From JAJXWB01 sp046349085 (lineage in GTDB: Bacteria; Pseudomonadota; Alphaproteobacteria; Rhizobiales; Beijerinckiaceae): 64,000 nt of DNA. Shown piece by piece: positions 8,805 through 15,894 of this stretch. Made by a program: the position numbers and the translations under genes. A model generated the notes under the pieces. It was not told the origin of the DNA, searched no databases, and saw only the letters and a list, made by a program, of their open reading frames with translations. The stretch lies in NCBI GenBank assembly GCA_046349085.1, contig JAXMDA010000001.1, positions 186,001 through 250,000 of the forward strand, given 5' to 3'. Position 1 is the stretch's first letter, and the number at the start of each line of letters is the position of its first letter.

Positions 8805-8992
8805 TTCATTCCCCGGCGATTTTTCCGCAAAATGCAGCAAGTTCGGCCGCGACGCCATCGTCGCGGCGCCTGCTTTTTGGGCGGGCGGCGCGTTTGCGGC
8901 GCGCCGCGGCGGCGGATGCGTCAAAAATGCGCCACGGCAAACCAATTGGCGCGCGGCGCGTTCTTCCGCTTTAGGCCTTTCCGTCGTCCGTC

Positions 8993-10015
8993 ATGCGCCA
9001 TCTCTCCTGCCCCGCCTGCGGCAATCGCGTCTTCTTCGAGAATTTCGGCTGCGTCGCATGCGGCGTGCAGTTTGCTTTCGCGCCCGACCGCGGGCGGATG
9101 GTCCTGCTGGCGGGCGAAAGCGCAGCGACCGCCTGCGCCAATCGCGCGGACCTCGTCTGCAACTGGGCGACGGACGACGGCGACGCGCTCTGCCGGTCGT
9201 GCCGGCTCGACGGCGTCATTCCCAACCTGTCCTTCGCCGGCAATCTCGAGCGCTGGCGCAGGATAGAACAGGCGAAGCGCCGCGTGACCTACGACTGTAT
9301 CCGGCTCGGCCTGCCGATCGGGCCGCGCGAGCCGAGTTTTCACTTTCTGTCCGCCGACCTCGCCGCCGCCCCCGTGATGACCGGACACGAGTCGGGCCTC
9401 GTCACGCTCGACATTGCCGAAGCCGACGACGCCGTGCGGGAGCAGCGGCGCGCGCAGATGGGCGAGCCCTATCGTACGCTCGTCGGGCATTTCCGGCACG
9501 AGCTGGCGCACTATTATTTCGAGCGGCTTGTTCTGGGCTCGAAGGACATCCAAGCCTGCCGCTTCATTTTCGGCGACGAGCGCATCGACTATGCGCAGGC
9601 GCTCCAGCGCCACTACCAGCACGGCGCGCCGCCGGATTGGCAGCGCCGTTTCATCAGCGCCTACGCCTCCGCGCATCCTCACGAGGACTGGGCGGAAACC
9701 TTCGCGCATTTCCTGCATATCGTCGCGACGATGGATACGGCGCTCGATCTCGGCTTCGGCGGCAGGCTATCGGAGCAGATCGCCGATCCCTACACGACCG
9801 AAGACTTCGATGCGCTGATCGAAGCCTTCCTTCCGATCACGGAGAAGGTGAACGAGATCAACCGCTCGATGGGCCAGCCCGACATGTATCCCTTCGTGCT
9901 GGGCGAAGAGGTCATGGGCAAGCTGCATTTCATCCACATGATCGTGGCCAAGCATGCGCGCACGCGCATCGCCGCATCGTCGCCTCTCGCTCTCGATCAG
10001 GCGCCCAGCCTTTGA
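8993..10015 (+). CDS. Putative zinc-binding metallopeptidase with zinc ribbon
   Basis: A 340-residue protein. The N-terminus holds a zinc ribbon with CPAC (Cys6, Cys9) and CVAC (Cys20, Cys23), and a further CRSC at about 67-70. The catalytic motif HELAH at residues 169-173 (FRHELAHYYFERL) is an HExxH zinc-peptidase site, and DWAETFAHFLHI further along supplies the likely third ligand region. The layout matches the family annotated as putative zinc-binding metallopeptidase (formerly DUF2248). No export signal is seen, so it is probably cytoplasmic. It is divergent from the transglutaminase-DUF2126 gene across 188 bases, suggesting a shared peptide-processing role. Its 3' end overlaps hpaE (convergent) by 19 bases. 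Confidence 0.85.
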   Translation: MRHLSCPACGNRVFFENFGCVACGVQFAFAPDRGRMVLLAGESAATACANRADLVCNWATDDGDALCRSCRLDGVIPNLSFAGNLERWRRIEQAKRRVTYDCIRLGLPIGPREPSFHFLSADLAAAPVMTGHESGLVTLDIAEADDAVREQRRAQMGEPYRTLVGHFRHELAHYYFERLVLGSKDIQACRFIFGDERIDYAQALQRHYQHGAPPDWQRRFISAYASAHPHEDWAETFAHFLHIVATMDTALDLGFGGRLSEQIADPYTTEDFDALIEAFLPITEKVNEINRSMGQPDMYPFVLGEEVMGKLHFIHMIVAKHARTRIAASSPLALDQAPSL

Positions 10016-11499
10016 ATCTTGTGCGCGCCGGTGGCCAGCGAGACCATCTTGGTCTCCATGTAGAAATCGAAGGAATAATCGCCGCCGTCGCGGCCGATGC
10101 CCGACGCCTTCATGCCGCCGAAGGGCGTCGGCAGATGGCGCACGTTCTCGGAATTGACCCAGACCATGCCGGCTTCGAGCGCGTCGGCGACGCGCAGGGC
10201 GCGGCCGATCTCGCCCGACCAGACGTAGCCGGCAAGGCCGTAACGAACGCTGTTGGCGAGTTCGATCGCTTCCTTCTCGGTCTCGAAAGTCAGCGCCGTG
10301 AGGAAGGGGCCGAAAATCTCTTCCTGCGCGAGACGCGAGTCCGGCTTCGCGCGCACCAGCGTCGGCTGCACGAAATGGCCCGCGCCTTCCGCCCGCGCGC
10401 CGCCCGCGAGAATCTCGCCGCCTTCCTGCCGCGCCACGTCGAAATAGGAGCAGACCTTCGCCAGATGCCGCTCGTGGATCAGCGGCCCGATCTCCGTCGC
10501 CGGGTCGAGCGGATGGCCGACCTTCAGCTTCCTTACCCGCGCCGCGAGCTTTTCCATGAACGCGTCGGCAATCGATTTCTGGATCAGCAGGCGGCTCGAC
10601 GACGTGCAGCGCTCGCCGTTCAGCGAATAGATCATGAAGACGACGGCATCGAGCGCGCGGTCGAGATCGGCGTCGTCGAAGACGATGACCGGGTTCTTGC
10701 CGCCGAGCTCGAAATGCACGCGCTTCAGCGTTTCCGCGCCCTGCCGCATGATGGCGGAGCCTGTCGAGGATTCGCCGACGAAGCCGATCGCCTTGATGTC
10801 AGGGTGTTCGGTCAGCGCGCGGCCGGCGTCCTCGCCAAAGCCGTGGACCGTGTTGAGCACGCCGTCGGGCAGGCCTGCCGCGCTGGCGATGCGCGCCAGG
10901 AGGTCGGCGGTGACAGGCGACCATTCGGCCGGCTTGTGGACGACCGTGCAGCCGGCCGCCAGCGCCGGCGCGATCTTCCATGTCGACAGCATGAACGGCG
11001 TGTTCCAGGGCGTGATGACGCCGACGGGACCGATGGGCGTGCGCGTCGAGACGTTCCAGTGCTCGGCCGAGGGCAGGTTTTGGCCGTCGCGCGCGGAGAT
11101 GCAGCGGTCCGCGAAGAAGCGGAAGTTTTCCGCCCCGCGCAGCGCCGCCTTGGACATGAAGCGCCAGGCCTGGCCGGTGTCCCAGCATTCGAGCGTGGCG
11201 ATCTCGTCGGCGTGCTTCTCGATCGCATCGGCGATCCGGTGCAGCAGCTTCTGCCGCGCGGGCGCAGACATGTCGCGCCAGGCGGGAAAGGCGGCGCGCG
11301 CGGCCTCGGCCGCGGCGGCGATGTCGGCGGCGTCGCCCTTGGCTACTTTGGCGACCAGCGAACCATCGACCGGCGAGCGTGTCTCGAACGTCGCGCCGGA
11401 TTTGCTCTCGACGCGCCTGCCGGCGATCCAGTGGCCGACGCCCTCGCTCGACAGCCGCTGCAAAAGGGGTTGCAGTCGCGCCTTGTTTTCCTCGAACAT
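9997..11499 (-). CDS. hpaE: 5-carboxymethyl-2-hydroxymuconate semialdehyde dehydrogenase
   Basis: A 500-residue aldehyde dehydrogenase. The catalytic Cys298 lies in NGERCTSSSRLLIQ, the general base Glu264 in FELGGKNPVIVF, and the substrate and NAD motif PWNTPFMLSTWKIAPAL precedes them. The DTGQAW, AEHWNVSTRTPIGPVG and NSENVRHLPTPFGGMK segments resemble HpaE, which oxidises the semialdehyde produced by meta-cleavage of homoprotocatechuate using NAD+. It is divergent from hpaD at 11667, and a perfect 14-bp palindrome lies 30 bases before its start. The rest of the pathway (hpaF, G, H, I, and the hydroxylase hpaBC) is not in the window. A related aromatic semialdehyde dehydrogenase function is the main alternative. 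Confidence 0.87.
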   Translation of the reverse strand: MFEENKARLQPLLQRLSSEGVGHWIAGRRVESKSGATFETRSPVDGSLVAKVAKGDAADIAAAAEAARAAFPAWRDMSAPARQKLLHRIADAIEKHADEIATLECWDTGQAWRFMSKAALRGAENFRFFADRCISARDGQNLPSAEHWNVSTRTPIGPVGVITPWNTPFMLSTWKIAPALAAGCTVVHKPAEWSPVTADLLARIASAAGLPDGVLNTVHGFGEDAGRALTEHPDIKAIGFVGESSTGSAIMRQGAETLKRVHFELGGKNPVIVFDDADLDRALDAVVFMIYSLNGERCTSSSRLLIQKSIADAFMEKLAARVRKLKVGHPLDPATEIGPLIHERHLAKVCSYFDVARQEGGEILAGGARAEGAGHFVQPTLVRAKPDSRLAQEEIFGPFLTALTFETEKEAIELANSVRYGLAGYVWSGEIGRALRVADALEAGMVWVNSENVRHLPTPFGGMKASGIGRDGGDYSFDFYMETKMVSLATGAHKIQRLGA

Positions 11500-11528
11500 G
11501 GACGGCTCCTAGACAGGGACGGCAGATG

Positions 11529-11542
11529 TTTAACGCGTTAAA
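11529..11542. promoter_or_regulatory. Palindrome TTTAACGCGTTAAA before hpaE, candidate operator
   Basis: A perfect 14-bp palindrome, 30 bases upstream of the hpaE start codon, in the hpaE/hpaD divergent region. A second, imperfect copy of the same pattern lies at the same distance before hpaD. MarR-family repressors such as HpaR control homologous pathways in enterobacteria and bind dyads of this size. The cognate regulator gene is not next to the pair. Confidence 0.5.
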
Positions 11543-11621
11543 TGTCTATATGCAAGGCCACCGTCCGCAGGCCGCCAAAACCGGTTTTGTTCCGGATCAA
11601 TGGACAGGCGGGCCAAAACAA

Positions 11622-11635
11622 TTTAACATGTGAAT
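11622..11635. promoter_or_regulatory. Imperfect dyad TTTAACATGTGAAT before hpaD, candidate operator
   Basis: This 14-bp element shares TTTAAC-N2-GT with the perfect palindrome at 11529 and lies 31 bases upstream of the hpaD start. Five of the seven symmetric pairs match. The equal placement before both divergent genes suggests that one dimeric regulator controls both. Confidence 0.4.
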
Positions 11636-11666
11636 AATCTGCGAAGAACCGCCAAGGGAGGCGTCA

Positions 11667-12518
11667 ATGGGCAAGATTGTACTGGCCGCGAAAATCGCGC
11701 ATGTTCCCTCGATCCTCATATCGGAGCGTCCCGGTCCCTTGTTCGGCAAGCGGCAGGCGGCCATCGACGGGCTGAAGGAAATCGGACGGCGGGCGCGCGA
11801 GCGCGGGGCCGACACGTTTCTCGTGTTCGACACGCACTGGCTGTCGAACTTCGGCTGCCACATGAACGCCAATGCGCGGCACAAGGGCGTCTACACGAGC
11901 CACGAAGCGCCCCACATGATCCAGAACATGGAATACGATTATGCGGGCAATCCCGATCTCGCCGACATGATCTCGGCCGAGGCGAAGAAGGAAAAGCTCG
12001 AGGTCATGGCGCACAAGGTCGATACGCTGCCGCTGGAATACGGCACGATCGTTCCGATGCACTACATGAACCAGGACCATTGGGCGAAGGTCGTCTCCGT
12101 CGCCGCCCCCCTGTTCGCCACCATCCAGGAAAACCGCGCCTTCGGCGCCGCGGTCAAGCGCGCCATCGAGGCCTCGCCCTACAATGTGGCCGTGCTCGCC
12201 TCGGGCTCGCTGTCGCACAAGCTCGTCTCCAACGACCAGGTCGGCGACAACCAGTGGGAGCAGGTCGGCAGCGAGTTCAACCGGCAGATGGACCTGCGCG
12301 TCGTCGACCTCTGGAGAGAGCGGCGCTACAAGGAATTCTGCGCCATGCTCCCGGAATATTCGACCAAGTGCAACGGCGAGGCGCTGATGTGCGACACGCA
12401 CATGCTGTTCGGCATGTTGGGCTGGGGCGAGTATGACGGCGAGATGGAGGAGCTGACCCCCTATTTCCCGTCGAGCGGCTCCGGCCAGATCAACGTCGAA
12501 TTCCATCTTCCGAAATAG
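11667..12518 (+). CDS. hpaD: 3,4-dihydroxyphenylacetate 2,3-dioxygenase
   Basis: A 283-residue class III (LigB-type) extradiol dioxygenase. It should cleave homoprotocatechuate with O2 at a non-haem Fe(II). His12 in AAKIAHVPS and His57 in FLVFDTHWLS are the expected metal ligands, and the C-terminal MCDTHMLFGMLGWGEYDG is typical of HpaD. A strong ribosome-binding site (AAGGGAGG) precedes the ATG. Together with the divergent hpaE it covers two consecutive steps, ring cleavage and semialdehyde oxidation. The acyl-CoA dehydrogenase 105 bases downstream in the same direction may be co-transcribed but is not a known pathway member. Confidence 0.88.
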   Translation: MGKIVLAAKIAHVPSILISERPGPLFGKRQAAIDGLKEIGRRARERGADTFLVFDTHWLSNFGCHMNANARHKGVYTSHEAPHMIQNMEYDYAGNPDLADMISAEAKKEKLEVMAHKVDTLPLEYGTIVPMHYMNQDHWAKVVSVAAPLFATIQENRAFGAAVKRAIEASPYNVAVLASGSLSHKLVSNDQVGDNQWEQVGSEFNRQMDLRVVDLWRERRYKEFCAMLPEYSTKCNGEALMCDTHMLFGMLGWGEYDGEMEELTPYFPSSGSGQINVEFHLPK

Positions 12519-12623
12519 CAGACGCGACATGCGGAACGCCGGCTTGCGCGCCGGCGCGCCTCGCGCGATAGAACTCCCGACGACGCGGGGCGGCGCCCTC
12601 GCGCGGAGGGAGTTTTCGCCGAC

Positions 12624-13790
12624 ATGATCGACCGCAGCATCTTCACCGAGGACCACACTCTCTTCCGCGACATGGTCCGTCGCTTTCTCGACGAGCACGC
12701 CAAGCCGCATCACGAGAAATGGGAAGCGCAGGGCTATGTCGACCGCGACGTCTGGCTGAAGGCCGGCGAGCAGGGCCTGCTGCTGCCGACCGTGTCGACC
12801 GAATACGGCGGCGCCGGCGCGACCGAGGCGATGAGCTCGGTGCTGATCGAGGAAGTCGCGCGCGCCAATACCAGCGGCCTCGGCTTCGGCCTGCACAACG
12901 ACATCGTCGCCCCCTATATCGAGAGCTACGGCTCGGAGGCGCAGAAGAAGAAATACCTGCCGGCCATGGCGCGCGGCGAGAAGATCGGCGCCATCGCCAT
13001 GACGGAGCCCGGAACCGGCTCCGACCTGCAGGGCGTGCGCACCACGGCGCGCAAGGATGGCGATCATTACGTCATCAACGGCTCGAAGACCTTCATCACC
13101 AACGGCTGGCACGCCGATCTGGTGATCGTCGTGACCAAGACCGACGTGAACGCCGGCGCGAAGGGCGTGAGCCTCATCATCGTGGAGGAAGGCACGCCCG
13201 GCTTCCGCAAGGGCAAGCGTCTCAAGAAGATGGGCCTCAAGGCGCAGGACACGTCGGAACTGTTCTTCGACGACGTGCGCGTGCCCGCCGAAAACCTGCT
13301 CGGCAAGGAAGGCGAGGGCTTCGTCTATCTCATGCAGAAGCTGCCGTGGGAGCGCCTGCAGATCGCCATCACCGCGCACGCCTCGGCGCAAGCGGCGATC
13401 GACAACACCGTGCAATACGTGCAGGACCGCAAGGCTTTCGGCGCGCCGATCGGCGAATTCCAGAACACGCGCTACAAGCTCGCGGAAGCTCAAACCGAGG
13501 TCGAGGTCGGCCGCGTCTTCGTCGACAAGTGTCTGGAGATGCAGATCGCCGGCACGCTCGATTCCGCGACCGCGTCGATGGCGAAGCTGTGGCTGTCGGA
13601 AATGCAGGGCCGCGTGCTCGACACATGCGTGCAATTGCACGGCGGCTACGGCTTCATGTGGGAATATGCCGTGACGCAGGCCTATGCCGACGCCCGCGTG
13701 CAAAGAATCTACGGCGGCACGAGCGAAATCATGAAGGAACTGATCTCGCGCCAGATGGGCCTCGGCGCGGGCAAGAAGAAGCCGGCGTGA
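12624..13790 (+). CDS. Acyl-CoA dehydrogenase
   Basis: A 388-residue flavoprotein of the acyl-CoA dehydrogenase family. Visible signatures are AIAMTEPGTGSDLQGVRTTA (FAD/substrate contact), the GSKTFITNGWHADL strand, RKAFGAPIGEFQNTRYKLAE, and the C-terminal IYGGTSEIMKELISRQMGL. Length and order of domains (N-helical, beta-barrel, C-helical) are normal. It would introduce the alpha-beta double bond into an acyl-CoA and pass electrons to ETF. The overall motif pattern is closest to long-chain or isovaleryl-type enzymes, but substrate length cannot be told. It lies downstream of hpaD and upstream of a kinase-like fusion protein. Confidence 0.9.
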   Translation: MIDRSIFTEDHTLFRDMVRRFLDEHAKPHHEKWEAQGYVDRDVWLKAGEQGLLLPTVSTEYGGAGATEAMSSVLIEEVARANTSGLGFGLHNDIVAPYIESYGSEAQKKKYLPAMARGEKIGAIAMTEPGTGSDLQGVRTTARKDGDHYVINGSKTFITNGWHADLVIVVTKTDVNAGAKGVSLIIVEEGTPGFRKGKRLKKMGLKAQDTSELFFDDVRVPAENLLGKEGEGFVYLMQKLPWERLQIAITAHASAQAAIDNTVQYVQDRKAFGAPIGEFQNTRYKLAEAQTEVEVGRVFVDKCLEMQIAGTLDSATASMAKLWLSEMQGRVLDTCVQLHGGYGFMWEYAVTQAYADARVQRIYGGTSEIMKELISRQMGLGAGKKKPA

Positions 13791-13867
13791 GAAGATCGCC
13801 TCCGGGACCTCCGGCCGGCGGCCAGACGGAGGCTGGCGGTCCCGGCGCAGGGGTCTGGCGTAGTCCA

Positions 13868-15373
13868 GTGTCACAACTCGACGACATAACGCATTTCCTG
13901 CGCGCGCGCCTCGGCCCCGGCGCGCAAGTCATCGACACGCATATTTCGCGCGTCGTGATCGGGCGTGAGCGCGCCTGCAAGATCAAGAAGCCGGTCGCCT
14001 TCTCCTATGTCGATTTCTCGACGCGCGAAAAACGCGCGGCGGCGGCGCAGACCGAGATCGCGATCAACCGGCGCACGGCGCCGGCGATCTATCTGGGAAC
14101 GCGCACGATCACGCGCGAGAAAGACGGCGCGCTGGCGCTCGACGGCGCCGGCGAGACCGTCGAGACGATCGTCGAGATGCGCAGCTTCGATCAGGCCGAT
14201 CTCTTCGACCAGATGGCGCAGCGCGGCGCGCTCGCCGCCGATCACATGACGCGGCTGACCGAAAGGCTCGTCGCCTTCCATCGCGACGCCGCGCCGCGCC
14301 TGGACGCGCGCGGCGCGGCAAGCATGGCGCAGATCCTCGCTCTCGACGAAGGCGCGCTCGCCGGCTCCGGCCTTGCGACGCGGGAGCGCATCGCGGCGTT
14401 CGAAGCGGCTTTGCGCAGGAAGCTGAACGGGATCGCGCCCCTGCTCGACGCGCGAGCTCTCGCCGGCAAGGTTCGGCGCTGTCATGGCGATCTCACCTTG
14501 CGCAACATCTGCCTGTTCGAGGGCGAGCCGACGCCGTTCGACGCCATCGAGTTCGACGAACGGCTCGCGACGATCGACGTTCTCTACGATCTCGCCTTTC
14601 TGCTGATGGACCTTTGCCATCGCGGGCTGGCCGACCAAGCCAGTCTCGTCTTCAATCGCTATCTCGACGCAGCCGACGAGATCGACGGCCTGCCCGCCCT
14701 GCCCTTTTTCATGGCTGTGCGCGCCTCCATTCGCGCGCATGTCACGGCCACGCAGGCCAAAGGCGCGACGGGCGAACAGGCCGCGACATTGCGCGCCGAA
14801 GCCCAGAGCTATTTCGATCTCGCCGAAAGCCTGATTGCGCCGCGCGCGACCGCGCTCGTCGCTATCGGCGGCTTTTCCGGTTCAGGCAAGTCGACGCTCG
14901 CCGCGGCGATTGCGCCGCATCTGGGGCCCGCGCCCGGCGCGCGGGTCCTGTCGAGCGATCGCATCCGCAAGCGGATGTACGGCCTCGCGCCGACCGAGCG
15001 GCTGCCGCAGGAGGCCTATGCGCCCGCCGTGTCGGAGCGCGTCTATGCGGAGGTTCGCGGCCAGGCCGCGCGCATCCTCGGGTTCGGCGGCGCCGTCGTC
15101 GCCGATGCGGTGTTCGATCGACCCGAAATGGTTGCTGCGATCGAAGAGGTCGCACGCGACCATGGCGCGCCCTTCGTGGGCTTCTGGCTGGATGCGCCGC
15201 GCGACGAAATGGCGCGGCGAATCGCGGCGCGGCGTGGCGATCCCTCGGATGCGACGCCGGCCATACTCGACATGCAGATTGCGCACGGCGCCCCGCCCAA
15301 GGGCTGGCTGCGCCTCAACGCGACGCGCGAAGGCGCTGACGTCCTCGCCGAGGCGCTCGCGCTCTTGTCGTAG
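13868..15373 (+). CDS. Aminoglycoside phosphotransferase-like domain fused to a P-loop kinase-like domain
   Basis: A 501-residue protein from a GTG start (MSQLDDITHFLRARLG). A GTG overlapping the previous stop at 13787 would add a low-complexity Gly/Pro stretch and is less likely. The N-terminal 320 residues have the APH/choline-kinase pattern: CHGDLTLRNICLF at about 205 (catalytic Asp) and PFDAIEFDERLATIDVLYDLAF (metal-binding Asp region). From about residue 334, AIGGFSGSGKSTLAAAIA is a Walker A motif followed by VLSSDRIRKRMYG, resembling small-molecule kinases of the gluconate kinase/zeta-toxin class. This two-domain arrangement is a known family of unknown substrate. It probably phosphorylates a small molecule in the cytoplasm. 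Ordinary antibiotic resistance is unlikely. Confidence 0.8.
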   Translation: MSQLDDITHFLRARLGPGAQVIDTHISRVVIGRERACKIKKPVAFSYVDFSTREKRAAAAQTEIAINRRTAPAIYLGTRTITREKDGALALDGAGETVETIVEMRSFDQADLFDQMAQRGALAADHMTRLTERLVAFHRDAAPRLDARGAASMAQILALDEGALAGSGLATRERIAAFEAALRRKLNGIAPLLDARALAGKVRRCHGDLTLRNICLFEGEPTPFDAIEFDERLATIDVLYDLAFLLMDLCHRGLADQASLVFNRYLDAADEIDGLPALPFFMAVRASIRAHVTATQAKGATGEQAATLRAEAQSYFDLAESLIAPRATALVAIGGFSGSGKSTLAAAIAPHLGPAPGARVLSSDRIRKRMYGLAPTERLPQEAYAPAVSERVYAEVRGQAARILGFGGAVVADAVFDRPEMVAAIEEVARDHGAPFVGFWLDAPRDEMARRIAARRGDPSDATPAILDMQIAHGAPPKGWLRLNATREGADVLAEALALLS

Positions 15374-15399
15374 AGCGCGCAGCATTTGAGTGGAATCGA

Positions 15400-15420
15400 C
15401 TCCCCCCCTTGTGGGGAGGG
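15400..15420. repeat. Short palindromic repeat arm of the CCCC-TTGTGGGG type
   Basis: A run of C, then TTGTGGGGAGGG, immediately after the kinase-like fusion gene. It matches one arm of the larger element at 22454-22578 and could form a hairpin between convergent genes (15373 and 15454). No other feature is seen in this 80-base gap. Confidence 0.5.
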
Positions 15421-15453
15421 AATATGCGTCGACCAATCGCAAATTGCTCCGGA

Positions 15454-15798
15454 CTAGAACTTCATGCCCGTGCCGAGCTTGCCGTCCTTGTCGAAGCCGA
15501 CCGGGGCGTAGTCGTTCGGGTCGTTGCGCGTGTTCGGCAGGGGAATGCCGCCGTCCTGCGATTTCTCGGCCGCCGGCTTCTCGGCCTTTGCAGCCTTGCC
15601 GGGCTTCGCGGCGGCGACCGGCTTCTTGCTGTCTTTTCCGGCTTGCGGCTTGGATGTGTCAGTCCAGCCCTCCAGTTCGCCGGGGCGGCGATCGCTCGGC
15701 TTGGGGATGGACTTGATGGCGGTCTGCGCCGTCGCGGCGACCCCCGACAAAACGAGCGCCGAAGCGGCCAACAGAAGCGATGCGTTGCGGAATTTCAT
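15454..15798 (-). CDS. Small exported hypothetical protein (114 aa)
   Basis: A 114-residue protein with a Sec signal peptide (MKFRNASLLLAASALVLSGV, cleavage predicted near ATAQT). The mature part is short, basic and Lys/Ala/Pro-rich (KPVAAAKPGKAAKAEKPAAE) and ends in a polar LPNTRNDPNDYAPVG segment. The frame extends 15 codons further upstream but the ATG at 15798 places the signal peptide at the very N-terminus. No family is recognised. It lies 96 bases downstream of the PodJ-like gene in the same direction and could be part of its transcript. Confidence 0.7.
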   Translation of the reverse strand: MKFRNASLLLAASALVLSGVAATAQTAIKSIPKPSDRRPGELEGWTDTSKPQAGKDSKKPVAAAKPGKAAKAEKPAAEKSQDGGIPLPNTRNDPNDYAPVGFDKDGKLGTGMKF

Positions 15799-15894
15799 GG
15801 GCGTCCCTGTCGCGTGCGCGGCACATTGGCCAAGCGCAATCACGATTGCAAGACGCCACGCGAATACGGCGCGGACGTGGCCGCGCCGTTCGGA

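Noticed and set aside
8805..8945. N-terminal extension of the transglutaminase-DUF2126 protein to 8945
   Set aside because: The extension is low in complexity, and family members begin at the residue encoded by the TTG at 8804.
5352..9266. Very long plus-strand open frame (1304 codons) opposite the transglutaminase-DUF2126 gene
   Set aside because: It has no recognisable domain, is Arg/Asp/Gly-biased and mirrors the codon pattern of the real minus-strand gene. Such antisense frames stay open because of the very high GC content.
13868..15373. Aminoglycoside resistance gene
   Set aside because: The APH-like fold is fused to a P-loop domain in a widespread chromosomal family. Nothing indicates drug resistance or mobility.
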